Shown here piece after piece: positions 1-13,900 of a stretch of 64,000 nt of DNA. The translations under genes were made by a program, and so were the position numbers. The stretch comes from Pratylenchus scribneri. Its lineage: Eukaryota; Nematoda; Chromadorea; Rhabditida; Pratylenchidae. The notes beneath the pieces were generated by a model. The model made no database searches. It was given only the letters and a program-made list of their open reading frames with translations, and was not told where the DNA came from. How positions within the stretch are numbered: position 1 is the stretch's first letter; every line of letters starts with the position of its first letter. Location of the stretch: positions 1,240,001 to 1,304,000 of the forward strand of contig JAQSEB010000037.1 in the NCBI GenBank assembly GCA_030063045.1, in the 5' to 3' direction.

Positions 1-585
1 GTAAATTGGGCACATTCCCTCGCATTCTCTCTCAAATAATATGCCGCCATTGCCTCCCTGGCAACAGCAGCACAAAAAAATATAAAATAAGCGCATGGCC
101 AAAGCTAATAGCTTCTGCTGAAGAGGAAAAGTGTGCCCAACCATTAGAGGGGGGGGGGGGGGGGATTAAATTCAATCAATGCGTGTACAAATGGAATGGA
201 ATGCGCGAAGGGGAATGAATGTGTCCTTTGGAGTGTGCCGCATATGGTTGGCACTTTTTTCTTTTTTCACGCTCATTAAATCCCCAAAATTCCAACCATA
301 ATTTTCCAACCATTTTGCTCAGTCAAACCAAACCCATTTTGCATTCAATTTGGCCATAATCCTAACAAAATGGAACTAAATATTGTAAAAACAACATTTA
401 TAGTAAAATTTTCCTTGGCTGACTGAGCCATTTTTACTAAAATTTTTATGGCAATGTCATTTTTGGCAATTTTTCTGCTTACAGAGGTTAAAATTTCTCA
501 ATGAGTATGAGATTGAATCTTTATTATATTTTTTTTGATATTTTATTAAAGATTTAAATATTTAAAAATTTTTATGTCCTTTTTC

Positions 586-665
586 AAAAAACGTAAAAAC
601 CGAAAAACCTAAGAATTTTCAAAAAACCGAAACCCAAAAATCTCGGTTCATCAAAACCAACTTTA
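586..665. repeat. dispersed CGGTTT/AACCGAAA repeat, partial copy
   Basis: AT-rich patch with several AAACCGAAA and TCGGTT words in both orientations. The same word pattern recurs at 1618-1785, 13524-13672, 31870-32055, 33115-33235 and 37372-37505. This copy is the shortest. Confidence 0.45.
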
Positions 666-1617
666 AACACTACTTTTGACAAAAAAAAATTCCGTTATTT
701 CTGGATTTTCGGGAACTTTCAAGGAACAGCCAATTCTGTTCGGTTCCTGGGTACTATTTCAATTTAGTTTTGGAAGGGAAAAAAGGATGAGGATTGAGGA
801 CGATGATGATGAAGAAGAAGAGATGAAGCTCAGGTCATCTTCTTCATCATCCTATAATCCCTTTCCCTTCAACTTCTAAACTGCAATTGTAACGAACGGT
901 TCCTGTTCGTTCTGTTATAAATGTTTGAATAGGAACAGAACGTACAGAAATAAGACAGAAACAGGACAAAAACAGGACAGGAACAGAATAGAATCAGAGA
1001 AAAGAGATGATAGAATGTGGAATGATCCCAAAAATGGCGCACCCCAACAAATGCATTGATGGCAAAATGCGGGGTGCGCGGTGGGTGCGCGGCATTTTCC
1101 CCTCATATTTGTGGATCCATTTCCTCACCCTTTTTTTGGCTTCACAAACTACTATATCATTTTTTGATGCCATCCTTTTTTGATGGATTTTCTCTATCAG
1201 AGAATATGGCCAACGGTGCATCCAAATTTACAATATTTTAATGGTTTTTCCCAATTTTATTTGATGAATACTTGAAAATGGACCCTTTCTAAAGAAAATT
1301 TAAATCGTTTGCATCGACTTGGCCAAAACCTAAATTCAAGTGTTTAAGCCATATTATATTTGCTAACATTTTCGATGATTTATTAATAAATAATTTAAAA
1401 TGGCCAGAGGCTTATTCCACCTGCTAATGATAATGAGGGTAAAATTCCATCAAGTTGAGTTTTAAAACAATGTCTGACTGAGAATTTTAAAAAAGGTGTA
1501 CAATCCCATTTCATATTATCTAATATTAGACAAATTTATTCAATATCTTTCACGTATACCAGAGCTGCTAGAAACTGCGTAATTCCAATTGGAAGACGCC
1601 CCATTTTTCTGTTAATT

Positions 1618-1785
1618 AGTCGGTTTTAGACAGGTATCGATTTCAAAATCCGGATTTGATTATTGAAAAAAGTCTTTTTTCGATTTCTCCTATTTTCGGT
1701 TATTTTGAGCAAAAATCCCCAATTTCGGTTTCTTTCAACGTTCTTCGATTTTTTAAATCGATACCGACCGATAGCAAACCTACTA
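1618..1785. repeat. dispersed CGGTTT repeat, long copy
   Basis: Contains the family signature: a TTTTCGGTTATTTTGAGC-like word followed by an AAAATTTCC.AATTTCGGTTT-like word, bounded by short inverted segments with ATCGATACCGA/TATCGATTTC. The nearly identical signature at 13524-13672 shows this is a repeat family and not chance AT-richness. Confidence 0.6.
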
Positions 1786-2029
1786 ATTAACCTAAGTGGA
1801 TTTATTTTTGCATAAAATCATATATAACATCATCCTCCATCCAATCAATTCTCATTAACCACTACTATACTCCCCATGCTCTTTCATTCTGATCCAAATT
1901 TTTCTAAAAAATTGGAGTTTATGGCTCCGTTTTTGGGCCAATCCTCAATTCGCCTTTCCCCCGTCCTATACAATTCCCCCATTTTTGGTGTTCGCGCACC
2001 AAATCCACCCTCCTTTTCTTTCATAAGGC

Positions 2030-2297
2030 TCTTCTCTGAAGGCTTCATCCCTCCTCATTGGCTTCATCCCCCATTTCTCCTCCCAATTGAAGATGCCTCC
2101 ATTCAAAATGGGCCAAATTCGGCATATCCTCATCAGAAATGCCCATCCCCATCATTTCTCTGTCTTTTCTTTGCCACACTCTCTACTCTTCATTTCTATC
2201 TATTCCCTTAGAAATCACATTATTTGGCCACGAAACATTTTGATTTTGTGGGATCAAATGATTTGGCCTAAAATCGATTCATTGCCGGTGAATGTTG
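2030..2297 (+). repeat. dispersed ~270-bp repeat, copy 1
   Basis: The segment around 2217-2297 (cattatttggccacgaaaca, then a word with tgggatcaaatgat) recurs in reverse orientation at 27451-27725 and, more diverged, at 37628-37900. Similarity continues through the word pattern at about 2100-2215 (gccgaatttgg and gatggggatggg words in the reverse copies). Identity looks like about 80-90% in the best part, judged by eye. Confidence 0.6.
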
Positions 2298-2885
2298 TCG
2301 GATAATAATGCGTGGCCTCCATTATTAATTATTTATTCCTCCCCTCGATTATAATTTATTATTATTGTTTTGAATTCCAAATTCACCAATGTTCTTAGCA
2401 AAATTAATTCTAATGAATTTGCGGAATTGTTTTGAATTATTTTCAAATTAGATCGTAGGTAAATAAGAATTTTATTAAATTAGTATTGAATTAACGGGGG
2501 TTACTAAATGATTGCAAAGGACGGATTTCCGGTAATATTTATTTTAGAATAAAATTCTGGGGATTGATGACTAGGATTCAAAGGGAAAGCTCCGTTTTTC
2601 TGGAAACAAGGATTGAGATATTCCTTCCTTCTTTTTTTAAAAAATAATTCTGGCAATAAATGTTCAAATTGCTTATTAGTGAAAACAAATAATATCTACG
2701 AGTTTTTATTTTTTAATTATTTTAAATTCGCATAAAGTTATCCTTAGGCAATTTTAAATATATTGCAAATTTTTTAATACTTTATTAAAATTGTCTCCAG
2801 AATTTCTCCTCAAGACGAGAGTAAATTTAATGGAAAAGAGGCGTATTTAATTTAAGTCAAACATGCGGAATTAATTAAAATCAGA

Positions 2886-3455
2886 ACAGGCGGAATTAAA
2901 AAAGCGTAATTAAAATAGACAAAACAGGCGGAATTATTCTAACCAGGCGGAATTATTCTTAAACAGGCGGAATTATTCTAACCAGGCGGAATTAATCTAA
3001 CCAGGCGGAATTATTCTAACCAAGCGGAATTATTCTTAAACAGGCGGAATTATTCTAACCAGGCGGAATTATTCTTAAACAGGCGGAATTATTCTAACCA
3101 GGCGGAATTAATCTAACCAGGCGGAATTATTCTAACCAGGCGGAATTATTCTAACCAGGCGGAATTATTCTAACCAGGCGGAATTATTCTAACCAGGCGG
3201 AATTATTCTAACCAGGCGGAATTAATCTAACCAGGCGGAATTATTCTAACCAGGCGGAATTATTCTAACCAGGCGGAATTATTCTAACCAGGCGGAATTA
3301 TTCTAACCAGGCGGAATTATTCTAACCAGGCGGAATTATTCTAACCAGGCGGAATTAATCTAACCAGGCGGAATTATTCTAACCAGGCGGAATTATTCTA
3401 ACCAGGCGGAATTATTCTAATCAGGCGGAATTATTCTAACCAGGCGGAATTAAAA
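2886..3455. repeat. minisatellite array 1, ~19-bp unit with core CCAGGCGGAATTA
   Basis: Roughly thirty head-to-tail copies of a 19-bp unit, CCAGGCGGAATTATTCTAA. Variants have AATTAATCTAA or a TTCTTAAACAGG junction. The higher-order order of variants repeats partly, as expected from unequal exchange. Flanking copies decay gradually (aaacaggcgg, aaacagacgg). The same 13-bp core makes up the array in an intron at 10110-10950 and, reverse-complemented, the short array at 28946-29068. Confidence 0.95.
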
Positions 3456-4978
3456 CAGACGGAACTAAAATAGGCTGAATTAATTTTACAATTCCTCAAA
3501 CCAAAAGAAATTAATTTTTTGATCAAACATCATATATCGAACAATTTTTGGACCGAACCATCCTTAAAGACTGCCTACCCATTTTACCCAATCAATCGAT
3601 CAAACCCCCTAGTCCCTTTTGTCCCTTCGCGCATTTAATATTGTGCCAGCAAAACATTGTAAAATTGTTTGCCAAAAGAGCATTTCCCTTCCCTACAATA
3701 TTTGATTTGGCCCCACCATATCGTTGTCTAATTTTAGTCCCAATTCCATTCCATTTTGAGACGATCATTCAATTTCGTCTTCTTTCCCCCAAAAAAGCCT
3801 AGTCTAGCCGCCGTCTCAATCTCAACCTTGGCGGCTTTTGATGTCCCAAAATTCTCGGGCTTTATTGTTTTTCCTCGTGCCCGTCTATTTGGAAAATTTA
3901 ATGTCTCAAAAATGAAAATAAAAGGGCAAAATTTCTCTAAAATCAAGATGTCCAATTAAAAATTTCAAATATTCGCAATTAGCTTCTATTCCATTCAATT
4001 GGACTTATAATAATATCCTATTCTATTATATTTAGTCCTTTGATTCCTCCTACATCCTTATTCCCCTTATCCAGGAAGTCATAGAGGATGGTTCCAAGTC
4101 CCCTTCATAAAAATGGTTATTCATTTTTCCAATTTATGGGATCTAAAATTCAATCAATTTTCTACGATATTCGGTAAATGCTCTTTTGTAGTTTGCATGT
4201 CCATCGGCAATTTCCTTTCCAATCAATTATATATATACGTATAATTTTCCTTTTTTTGTCGAAAGAGAGAATGTGAATAATAAATTTTCACAAGTAGAAA
4301 TTAGTTAGCCAAGGTATTGGCGCACTAATGATAATTCAATAAGGCAATGTTAATTTTGGGAAAATTTTAGGACTCCATTAATTTCTTAGTTAAAGGGAAA
4401 GAGAATGAGGTCAAAAATAAATTGGTTGCTACCATAAAAATTGAAAAATAGAGATAAAAAGAATTTTTTAAATTAATTTTAATTCATAAATCACTTGAAG
4501 AAATTAAGGAATGAATTTCTGACAAAAAATTAATCAAAAATCAGTCCATTCAATTTTGAAACATCATTTTTATGCTAAAATCCAATCAACATGGGTTCAA
4601 AAGTCCAAATTGACCGCCAATAACATCTTCCTTCCCCCCCTTTCTTTTCCACCATATTTTCGTCTTCTGCTTATCTTCAATTTTTGGCCATATCCTCCCA
4701 CTCTTTCCACCTTATCCTTTTTTTAAATTAATTTAAGTGGATTTGTTTTCAGCCAAACATCATCCATTCCGTCCCTTCAATTCTACCATATAACCCTTCA
4801 ATTTCCCCATCTCCCTTCATTAATCCCCTCTACAGCTCCAAATCCGCCTCCAAATTCATTAAATCCTCTACAATCCAACTTCCATAAATTCATCAAAAAA
4901 AGTCAATTTTTGCTGTATTTTGGCCATTTTTAATTCTGAATTTGCCCACCCATTTTTTGGGATAATAAATTTTGAGAA

Positions 4979-7900
4979 ATGATGAACAATGGAAATGGAA
5001 GCGGCATTGGCCCCGAATTGTTCAGTGAAAAAGTGCGCAAAGCTCTAATAGACGATTCACAAAAGAATGGGAAGAATGTGGTGGGCGGTAGTATGAAAAG
5101 TCTTGTTTGCCAACAGCAGCCTTCCTTCGATTCGAATAATTCCAGTCGATCAGGGTCCGGGACAAGGTGAATTAAAATTTGCTACTTTTTGATTTTGTTG
5201 CCCATTTTTATCGAAGAAGGAAAAAGCAAAGATCCCTATGGGTCACATAATAAGATTTAGTGCAATTCGGGGATACACACGAGATGATCTCCTATCCTTG
5301 AATGACCCTAAATGACCGTAACCCTAATCCTGATTACCCATAAGGTGTCTTCACTTTTCCTACTTACTTAAAAATGTGACACAATACAAAGTCAATAAGT
5401 ATTGAAATTTACGGGGATGATTCGGAAGACATTCATCAGACAGATACAGGGGAGGAGGAGTGGGGTAGAGGGTTTCTAGAGTAATTAGATTACGATAATT
5501 TAGAAATAATTTTGTTTATTTGAACAAAAAGATTGCCCTATTTAGGAATTGATAAAAACTTAGATTAGATTGTTCATTTCCCTAACAGTTACCAAATTTG
5601 ATAGCCAAGTAACATTTTTGAACACTAGAAACTTATTAGGAAAACCTCGGCAAAAGGCATTTATACCTTAATTGTTCAATTTAGGAATAGTAATCACCGA
5701 TTTGATGCCAAATCCAGCAGCAAACCAGCAGACGAGAAAAATGCAGCGAATGTTCCTCAGACTGCCGCCAATAACAATAATCAACAACAATCAGCGACGG
5801 CAATACTCGGCTCGCCAAATGGAATTGTTGCGGCCGCCACTGACACGGTTTATATTTCTTAAATAATAAATTTGGTACTAAAATAAAATTAAAATTTTGA
5901 ATTGAAAAAGAATGCGAAAAAGTTAATTAGTAATTGGACCATTTTAACCCTAGCCCGTAGCTCAATAAACAATAAGGAAACAACCAATTCAGGAAGGAGA
6001 TATGCCATTCAAAAGCATCATAAATTTAAGTGCTTTTTGAATAAATGCGACTTTTTTTGAAGCTTTTGCTTGAAATTAAAAATTCTAGATGATATTTTTC
6101 TTCGATTATTACCGATTAATTGCTTCCTTATTGATTTGAGAAAAATAGCCTATAGACAAAAAGCTAAAAAATTCAAGTATTGAATCCCCTCCTAATATAA
6201 TATTTAAAATTTTAAAAAAATAGGCAAAAATATTATTTTTAAAGTTCGCCCCATCATTGGCCAGTCCCCAAAAGCAGCCATTCTCAATGGCCAAAGCCAA
6301 AATGTTAGCCAAAAATCAGTCGGCCAACGATTTGACCCAATATATCAATCCGGATATGCTAATGTTGATTTTGTTAAGGAAATGTTAATATTTTAAATGA
6401 ATTTATAGTCGCCGTCGTGCCTCGCTCCATCAAAATGCAATGGATCCAACCATGAAGAAAGTCCGTCAACGTGATGCATACAAAACAGCAATGTGCCAGG
6501 TACATAATTTATTATTATTTTCGTTAAATTGTACGGTACTTGTATACTTTGTATCCGCCAGAACCCTTAAAAAATTGCGAATTTTTTTTTCGCTTTAAAA
6601 TCAATTTTAAATGTTTAATTTATGTTGCCGACAGCCTTCTTCCATACATTCAACAGTACATTCGCCCAGGATCAATAATCGTGTCGGACTGTTGGAAAGC
6701 ATACAACAAAATCAAGGATCTTCCTGAACTCTACACTCATTACACAGTCAACCACAGCAAAAATTTCGTCGATCCTATTTCAAAACAACACACGAATACC
6801 ATTGAAAGCACGTGGCATAAATTCAAACATGGGCATAAGAAACGCTTTGGCACACACCGATCAGCAGTTATAAGCTATGTGCATGAATTTATGTGGCGAA
6901 AAGAATTTGGAGGACCCGATATTTTTTTCCATTTTTGGTCTCAGGTTTCACAAATATACCCCATTTAATTCACTTTGTTGTTTTTTTTTGTTAAAAATGC
7001 ATTAATAAACATTTAAAATTGATTTTAAAGCGAAAAAAAAACGAAATTTTTTAAGGGTTCTGGCGGATACAAAGTATACAAGTACCAATTGTACAAATTT
7101 ATTTGATTTATAATTTGGTTTTATTTAAATAATACTTAGCAGAGAGAATAATTAATTCCATCAAGAAAAATTCATAATTAAATTAAATATTCAGAAATAA
7201 AGTTTTGCTAAAATTAATCTCTATTAATTCATGGTACGGTATCAAAATCAGACACTATTCCCCTTCCTTTTCCCCTTCCTCCCTTGTACTTTATAAAGAT
7301 GCAAAGGAATTGGCGAGGCAGAATATAAAAATGAAAGAATGATTTGCTGGCCCCTTTTCCCTTGATTCACTCCCTGCATGCTTCCCATAAACTTTTCCTT
7401 AGAATTCCCTCGCTTTCTATATATACGACCTAAATTTTTTGCCCCTTGTGTCGATCGCTTGGGCCGGTGTGCCCCAGAGGCGGAGGAGGGCGCCGCATGG
7501 GCAGTGAAGGAGTTGTGAGTGTCCCGTTCCCAAGGTTAGCCATGGCTAAAAGGCGGCTTTGAGCGGCCCGATTGTGCCAAAGAGCTTCTTGAAGGGAGGT
7601 CTATTGCGATCAATGATCCCAATGGATTTCTCCAAATTCGGGAAAGATGACTCTTCCATTACTGTCGTCATCTTCCACAACTTCAGGGCGCCCTAACACT
7701 GCCGGACAGAAATGTCAAAAACGTGCCTCGCTTTCCAATGAAGCGGGCGATCGATCCAACTTTTTTTCATTTCAGAGCTTAATTTCACTTATAGAATAAG
7801 AAAATACATATAGTGACATTTTATTTACCCAATACCCATAATTTTTGTAGAAAATTGTTGTTTTTCGATACCATAAAAATATAATAAAATATGTCGGCTT

Positions 7901-10900
7901 GTTTTATTAATTTCTCTGTTCTTTTCTCAAAATATTAACTAGGTATATTAATTTTTTGAATGAAGAGTTCCCCTATGGTGATTAGGGTTAGGGCTACGGA
8001 TAAGTCAAATCATACCTCTTATCACCTAAAGACCCTAACCCTATACCGGAGGAGAGGGTTACCGTTATTTTTCCCATTGCGACCCAAAAATCTGGGTAGA
8101 TATATAATTGAGAAGTATAATTATATAATTTATATTTATACCAAAAAATTCTCATCAGGCATGGCTGGAGGGCAAGGCATGTGCCTTTGGGGACCAATGC
8201 AATTTTGCGCATGGCGAGGACGAACTTCAACCGTTTGCATTTGGGAATTTTGACGGTCTAAAATTACCTCCCATTCCCTCTTTTCACAGGTCGAATCGTC
8301 CAAATCCCAAATATAAGACGCGCATTTGTGAGAATTACACCACAACCGGCATTTGCGCTTTCGGCAATCGATGCTTTTTCATTCACCCCCAGCCGACCGC
8401 AAAAATGGACGATTTGTTGGAATATCAGGAGGTGGAGAATTTTATTGTTTTAAAAAAATTAATTAATTTATTAATAATTAATAAAAGATAAATTATATAA
8501 AAATATTTATGAAAACTAAAAAAATTTTTTAAAAATTAAAATTTAAGCAATTGAGTCAAACGGCACGAAATTTGGAGGGCGAGGCAATCTTTCGTCCTGC
8601 TACCGGCGGTGTATTGGCCAGTGGAGGAGGAGGGCCAACAGCTGGAATTGTGGGAGCAAGGCCAATTGTTGGGACAGGTGGAGCCCCTTTGGGTGGAACA
8701 CCGAATATGCCTCGTCGAATGGGCCAAGGGGCGAACAATAAGGCAAAACAGTTCAGAAAATTGGAAAGTTGTGGAAATGTATGTATTTAAAATATAATTT
8801 GATGCGTTATTGTATAACATTGCGGACAATATTGGAAATTCGGCATTTCCAGAATTGCCCAGGAGGCCCTTAGTTGAGCAATTCCGGAAATTGCGGATCT
8901 ATTCATGTCTAAAATCGAAACAATAGTCTCATTAAACTCGAAACGGTCGATTTAGTCTATGAAATTTCAATTTAAAACTGGTATTAATACAGGAAAAGTT
9001 AATGAACCAAAACCGATATGGGTTTAAACAACGGTTATATTTTTTAAGACAAACTCCTTCCAACTTGAAATTGAAATTTCATAGACTAAATCAATAATGG
9101 CGAGTCGAATGATTCTATTTTTCAAATCTGTGTAAAATTTAGAAGCCAAGATATCCAAAAATGCATAGGCTAAAGCCTATAGGGCTCGACATTATGGGAA
9201 ATGTCCTATTTCCTAGTCAGCAAAAGCATATATACCTGGTCAAAATAAAAATAAAATTTAAACATAAAATAATTACATACCCCCAAAATTTCCCCATGCA
9301 GTTTTATACACAATATCAGCTGCAACAAGTCCAACAATTGCAATGGCAGCAACAACAGGAACAAATAACACGTCAATTGGAGCAAAATTTTTACGAGAAT
9401 TTTCCTCCACTTTCGGCCGTAAATAAAGAAATAAATGCAGAAGGAGGTCAAGAAGGAGGAAGAAAAGGTTTAAAATTTTTGGGAATATTCATTTACATAA
9501 GGATTTATTTTTAGCATCGAAAAATACGGCTGTGACTGGTTCAATGCCTCTCATTCATTCAAATTCCTCCGGCAATTTGATTGGAAATTTCAATTTTCAA
9601 CCAATTGTTCAAAAAATTAATCAAGTAAGGGAATAAATGAAATTAGAAAATAAAATTAATTTTAAAAATTTCCTTTAATATAAATGCCTAAGAATTTCTG
9701 ATTAAGCTTAAAAATATAAAATTTTTACCTTAAAAATTTAAATTTTCCCAAAAGGAATCAAATTCCACAAACAACAAAAGTCAATTAGAAGAACGGCGAT
9801 TAACTTTTCGGAAAATGCAATCCCAAAAGTCGTTCTCCTCTAGCGATGTTTGGTATCAGCAAAATGTGGTCAAACCGAAACCACTTCTTGGAAGAATGGA
9901 TTCGACTTTGGTTGGTGAACAAAAGGATGGTGATGATGACGGCAGCGATTCATCCGGTTAGTGGGAAAATAATCGAAGAAATGAATTAGCATATTTGAAT
10001 AGAATTTTACTAAATTCCTATCAATTGAAATGAAGATTATTAAATTATAATATTTATGATAAGTAAAAATATTCTATTAAAACATACGGAATTAATTTAA
10101 TATAAAACAGCGGAATTAAAACAGTCCACCAAGCGGAATTATAACTTAGTCGACCAGGCGAAATTAAAACTTAGTCAACCAGGCGGAATTAAAACCTAGT
10201 CAACCAGGCGGAATTAAAACTTAGTCAACCAGGCAGAATTAAAACTTAGTCAACCAGGCGGAATTATTAAAACTTAGTCAACCAGGCGGAATTAAAACCT
10301 AGTCAACCAGGCGGAATTAAAACTTAGTCAACCAGGCGGAATTATTAAAACTTAGTCAACCAGGCGGAATTATTAAAACTTAGTCAACCAGGCGGAATTA
10401 AACTTAGACAACCAGGCGGAATTATTAAAACTTAGTCAACCAGGCGGAATTAAAACTTAGTCAACCAGGCGGAATTAACTTAGTCAACCAGGCGGAATTA
10501 TTAAAACTTAGTCAACCAGGCGGAATTATTAAAACTTAGTCAACCAGGCGGAATTAAAACTTAGACAACCAGGCGGAATTATTAAAACTTAGTCAACCAG
10601 GCGGAATTAAAACTTAGTCAACCAGGCGGAATTAACTTAGTCAACCAGGCGGAATTATTAAAACTTAGTCAACCAGGCGGAATTAAAACTTATTCAACCA
10701 GGCGGAATTAACTTAGTCAACCAGGCGGAATTATTAAAACTTAGTCAACCAGGCGGAATTATTAAAACTTAGTCAACCAGGCGGAATTATTAAAACTTAG
10801 TCAACCAGGCGGAATTATTAAAACTTAGTCAACCAGGCGGAATTATTAAAACTTAGTCAAATAGGCGGAATTAAAACTTAGTCAACCAGGCGGAATTAAA

Positions 10901-13900
10901 AATTAATCAACCAGGAGGAATTATTTATTCTTTAATCAGGCGCAATTACGTGCAAAATAGGTAGCGATTATTTAGTTCTTATTTCAAAAAAAACATGCGA
11001 AATTATTTCAACATACAATACAAAATTTTAAATTTAAATTTATTTAATTAATTCAAAACTATGAAAACTATTAATTTATGGAAATATATATTTAACAAAC
11101 ACAAAAATTACTCTTTATTTATTTAAAAGCAATGTTAATAAAACCAATTATATAGGTCCACACACTCCGCCCGGTTTCTATGACAAAAGGATGGCATTCG
11201 GCAGTTCCAAATGGAGTTCGATGAGCTCAGCACATCCATCACAAATTTGGTCCGGCGGACTGGATGCGGCCGGCGAGGACAATCAACAGCAACAAAAAGT
11301 GCCCTCATTCAGTTTGTTCGGGCCAACCAATGAAATTGGCAGTGGAAATTTGTTGAGATTGGGTGGAGGAGGAGGCCAAACAGTACAAGGCGGGAAAAAG
11401 AGTCCAATTAGTGACTTTGACGGGGTCCTAATGGGCCGTCGAAGTTCACATACACCCTATTTGGATGAAGGGGAAAATACACAAACATTTTTGGATGTTG
11501 TTTTTGGTGGAGTCGGTGAAAAGGGAGGACAAAGGAATAAATCGGCCGAATATTTGTTGGAAAAGAACAGAGGGGGCCAAAATGGGGCCAGCCAAACAAA
11601 TTGGCTTGGGGGTGGTCTGATGGACCCGGCGAACAGTTGGCAAATGGGCGCCCGTTCCACCGGGGCCCTGAATGACCAATTTGCCCGATGGCAAACTCAA
11701 TTTGGTCCACCCGAAGGGCCAACAAACCAAAACCACCACCAACATGCGAATAATCATAATCATTTTTGGGGAAGTGGACAAATTATGGGTGGTGGTGGTC
11801 AAATTGGAGGAGGAATGGATGGAGTAGGATCAAATGCAGCATTGCATCAATTGGCTTATTTACAGCAACAACAACAAATGGCGGCAGCCGGCTTTATGAA
11901 CGCGGCAGCAGTGGCAGCGGCGGCGGCGGCAGCAGGAATGGCGGGGAATGATTTTGCGGGTGGTGGAGCATTGTTGGCCGGTTCATTTCCGAATTCGGGG
12001 TCGGCAACACAAATTGGGCTAATCAATAATCATCAAAGTGCATTTCGGCCAATTCGTAATTAATTATAGTCTAATTAATTTAAATTTACTTAAATTATTT
12101 TAATAATTTGTGACATTATCCAAATATCCGTTTTAGTTAAATAATAATTTAATTAAAACAACAAATATTATAATCTCTTTTAATACCACACTTTCTATTA
12201 ATTTCCTACGCTCATTTTTGAGGACCAATATCTCTTAGTATGGAAGGTTGAAATTTAAAAATTTTTATTACATTTTTTTAGTTCCCTAAAATTCTACAAA
12301 ATTTATAATTTGTTCAAAAATATCCATAAATTACGAAGTTAAACCCCCAAATTTCCCAATTTTTGAGAGATTGAAAAAAATTTTTCACCGGGTTTTAAAA
12401 GAGGTTATACGGCAATTAAAATTCTGCGAATAATTTATGAAAATTTCCAGGTCAAATCCAACAAGAACATTTCCAAAACCAAATGGAACATCAATCGCCT
12501 TATTCTTCAAATAGTTCCATACATGCAAATTCCCTAGCCGATGAGCTGTTCCGTCAAAGTCAAGCCAGTCTAGTTGGCAGTAATTTGGATGTGATGCGGA
12601 ATATTTGGGCTTCAAGGTGAGACCAAAAAGCTGTTTAATAAAAAATTAGTTTAAATTTGAAGAGTTAAATACCCAGAAGGAAATTAAAAACCTAACTGTT
12701 AAATAATTAATTTTATAATTTAAAGAGTAATTAATTCAATGATATTTTAAAAAATAAGATTATTTAAATATGCCAAAATTATTTAATGAAAAATTTAGTT
12801 CTTATATCAATTTAGATTTTAAGAAGAGTTAAATTCCGGAATAAATTAAAATACTAACGGTTAATTAATTAATTGTAATTTTTAAATAAAAAAAAGATTA
12901 ATTCAATGATATTATAAAATAAGATTACCTAAATAAAATAATTTAAAATTTTGCAAATCTCATCAAACTTTTAACATCTCTTTAATATTAAATTTTCCCA
13001 TGAGAGCTCCTTGCTATTAATTAAAAAATATAAAATTCATTTCATTGACCTTTTGACCCTTTCAGTTCACCTGAATTGGACAAGGAATTTCAACAACAGG
13101 CTCAAGAGAATCATCATTCATCATCGAAAATTCCACTTTGGTCAGAAATGGATGCGACAAATGATCAAAAAGTGGAAATCCCTTCAAAACTGGACTTCTT
13201 CTCAGGCGTGATGAAGCGAAATGATGCATTGGAGAGGATTCTGAAACAAAGGTAATAAAATAAATTAAGTTTAAACAAAATAACAAAAAACGCTTAAATA
13301 TTTTTACTGATGACGCCTAGGATCTATAATATTATTTGTTAATTGGACTAGTAAGGTCTTGGAATATATTAATATAAATATCTTTTTAAATTATTATTTC
13401 TAATTAAGTAATTAATTAATTATTATTCAGATTTATTTTTATTAGTTTTCCGTCGAAGGGAATAAATAAAATTGATTGATTACCTTTGATGATTCAAAAA
13501 TGCAACCTAATAATTAGTGTATGACAGATTCGGTTTTTCGAACGTGTCGGTTTGAAAATCCTTTCTATTTTTGTAAAAAAAACATCGGTTTCGGTTTCGC
13601 TTATTTTCGGTTATTCTGAGCAAAATTTCCTAATTTCGGTTTCAAAATAAATTTTCCCAAACCGAAACCGACTCTCCCCTACTCTACTAATAATTATTCC
13701 CAGTATTGTGGAAAAATACCTAATAATTTACATTCTTTGAACAAAATAAATAAATTTATAACGAATGAATTATTTAGCAAGCCGGAAGCACTTTCCCGAA
13801 TGGATACATTGACGGATGGAGAGGAGGAAGGTAGCAATTCGGGAATTGGCCAAAAGGAACGTCAAAGGGAATTGAACAATTTGTGCGAAAGTTTGAGCCG

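Larger units (their letters stand above)
1..4978. other. gene-poor region upstream of the CCCH zinc-finger gene
   Basis: I see no convincing coding exon here. Open frames are short and lack splice or composition support. The stretch holds a 16-G run at 149-164, a GAT/GAA-rich low-complexity patch near 785-860, a purine-rich degenerate repeat (GGAACAGAA-like) at 895-1005, dispersed repeats at 586-665, 1618-1785 and about 2030-2297, and a minisatellite at 2886-3455. The promoter and any 5' non-coding exon of the gene starting at 4979 should lie in the last part, but no clear TATA box or trans-splice acceptor can be assigned. Confidence 0.6.

Noticed and set aside
7983..8045. TTAGGG/CCCTAA words resembling telomeric repeats (also near 32180-32260 and 41570)
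   Set aside because: Only two or three imperfect units, always inside MITE-like inverted repeats; nematode telomeres are TTAGGC.
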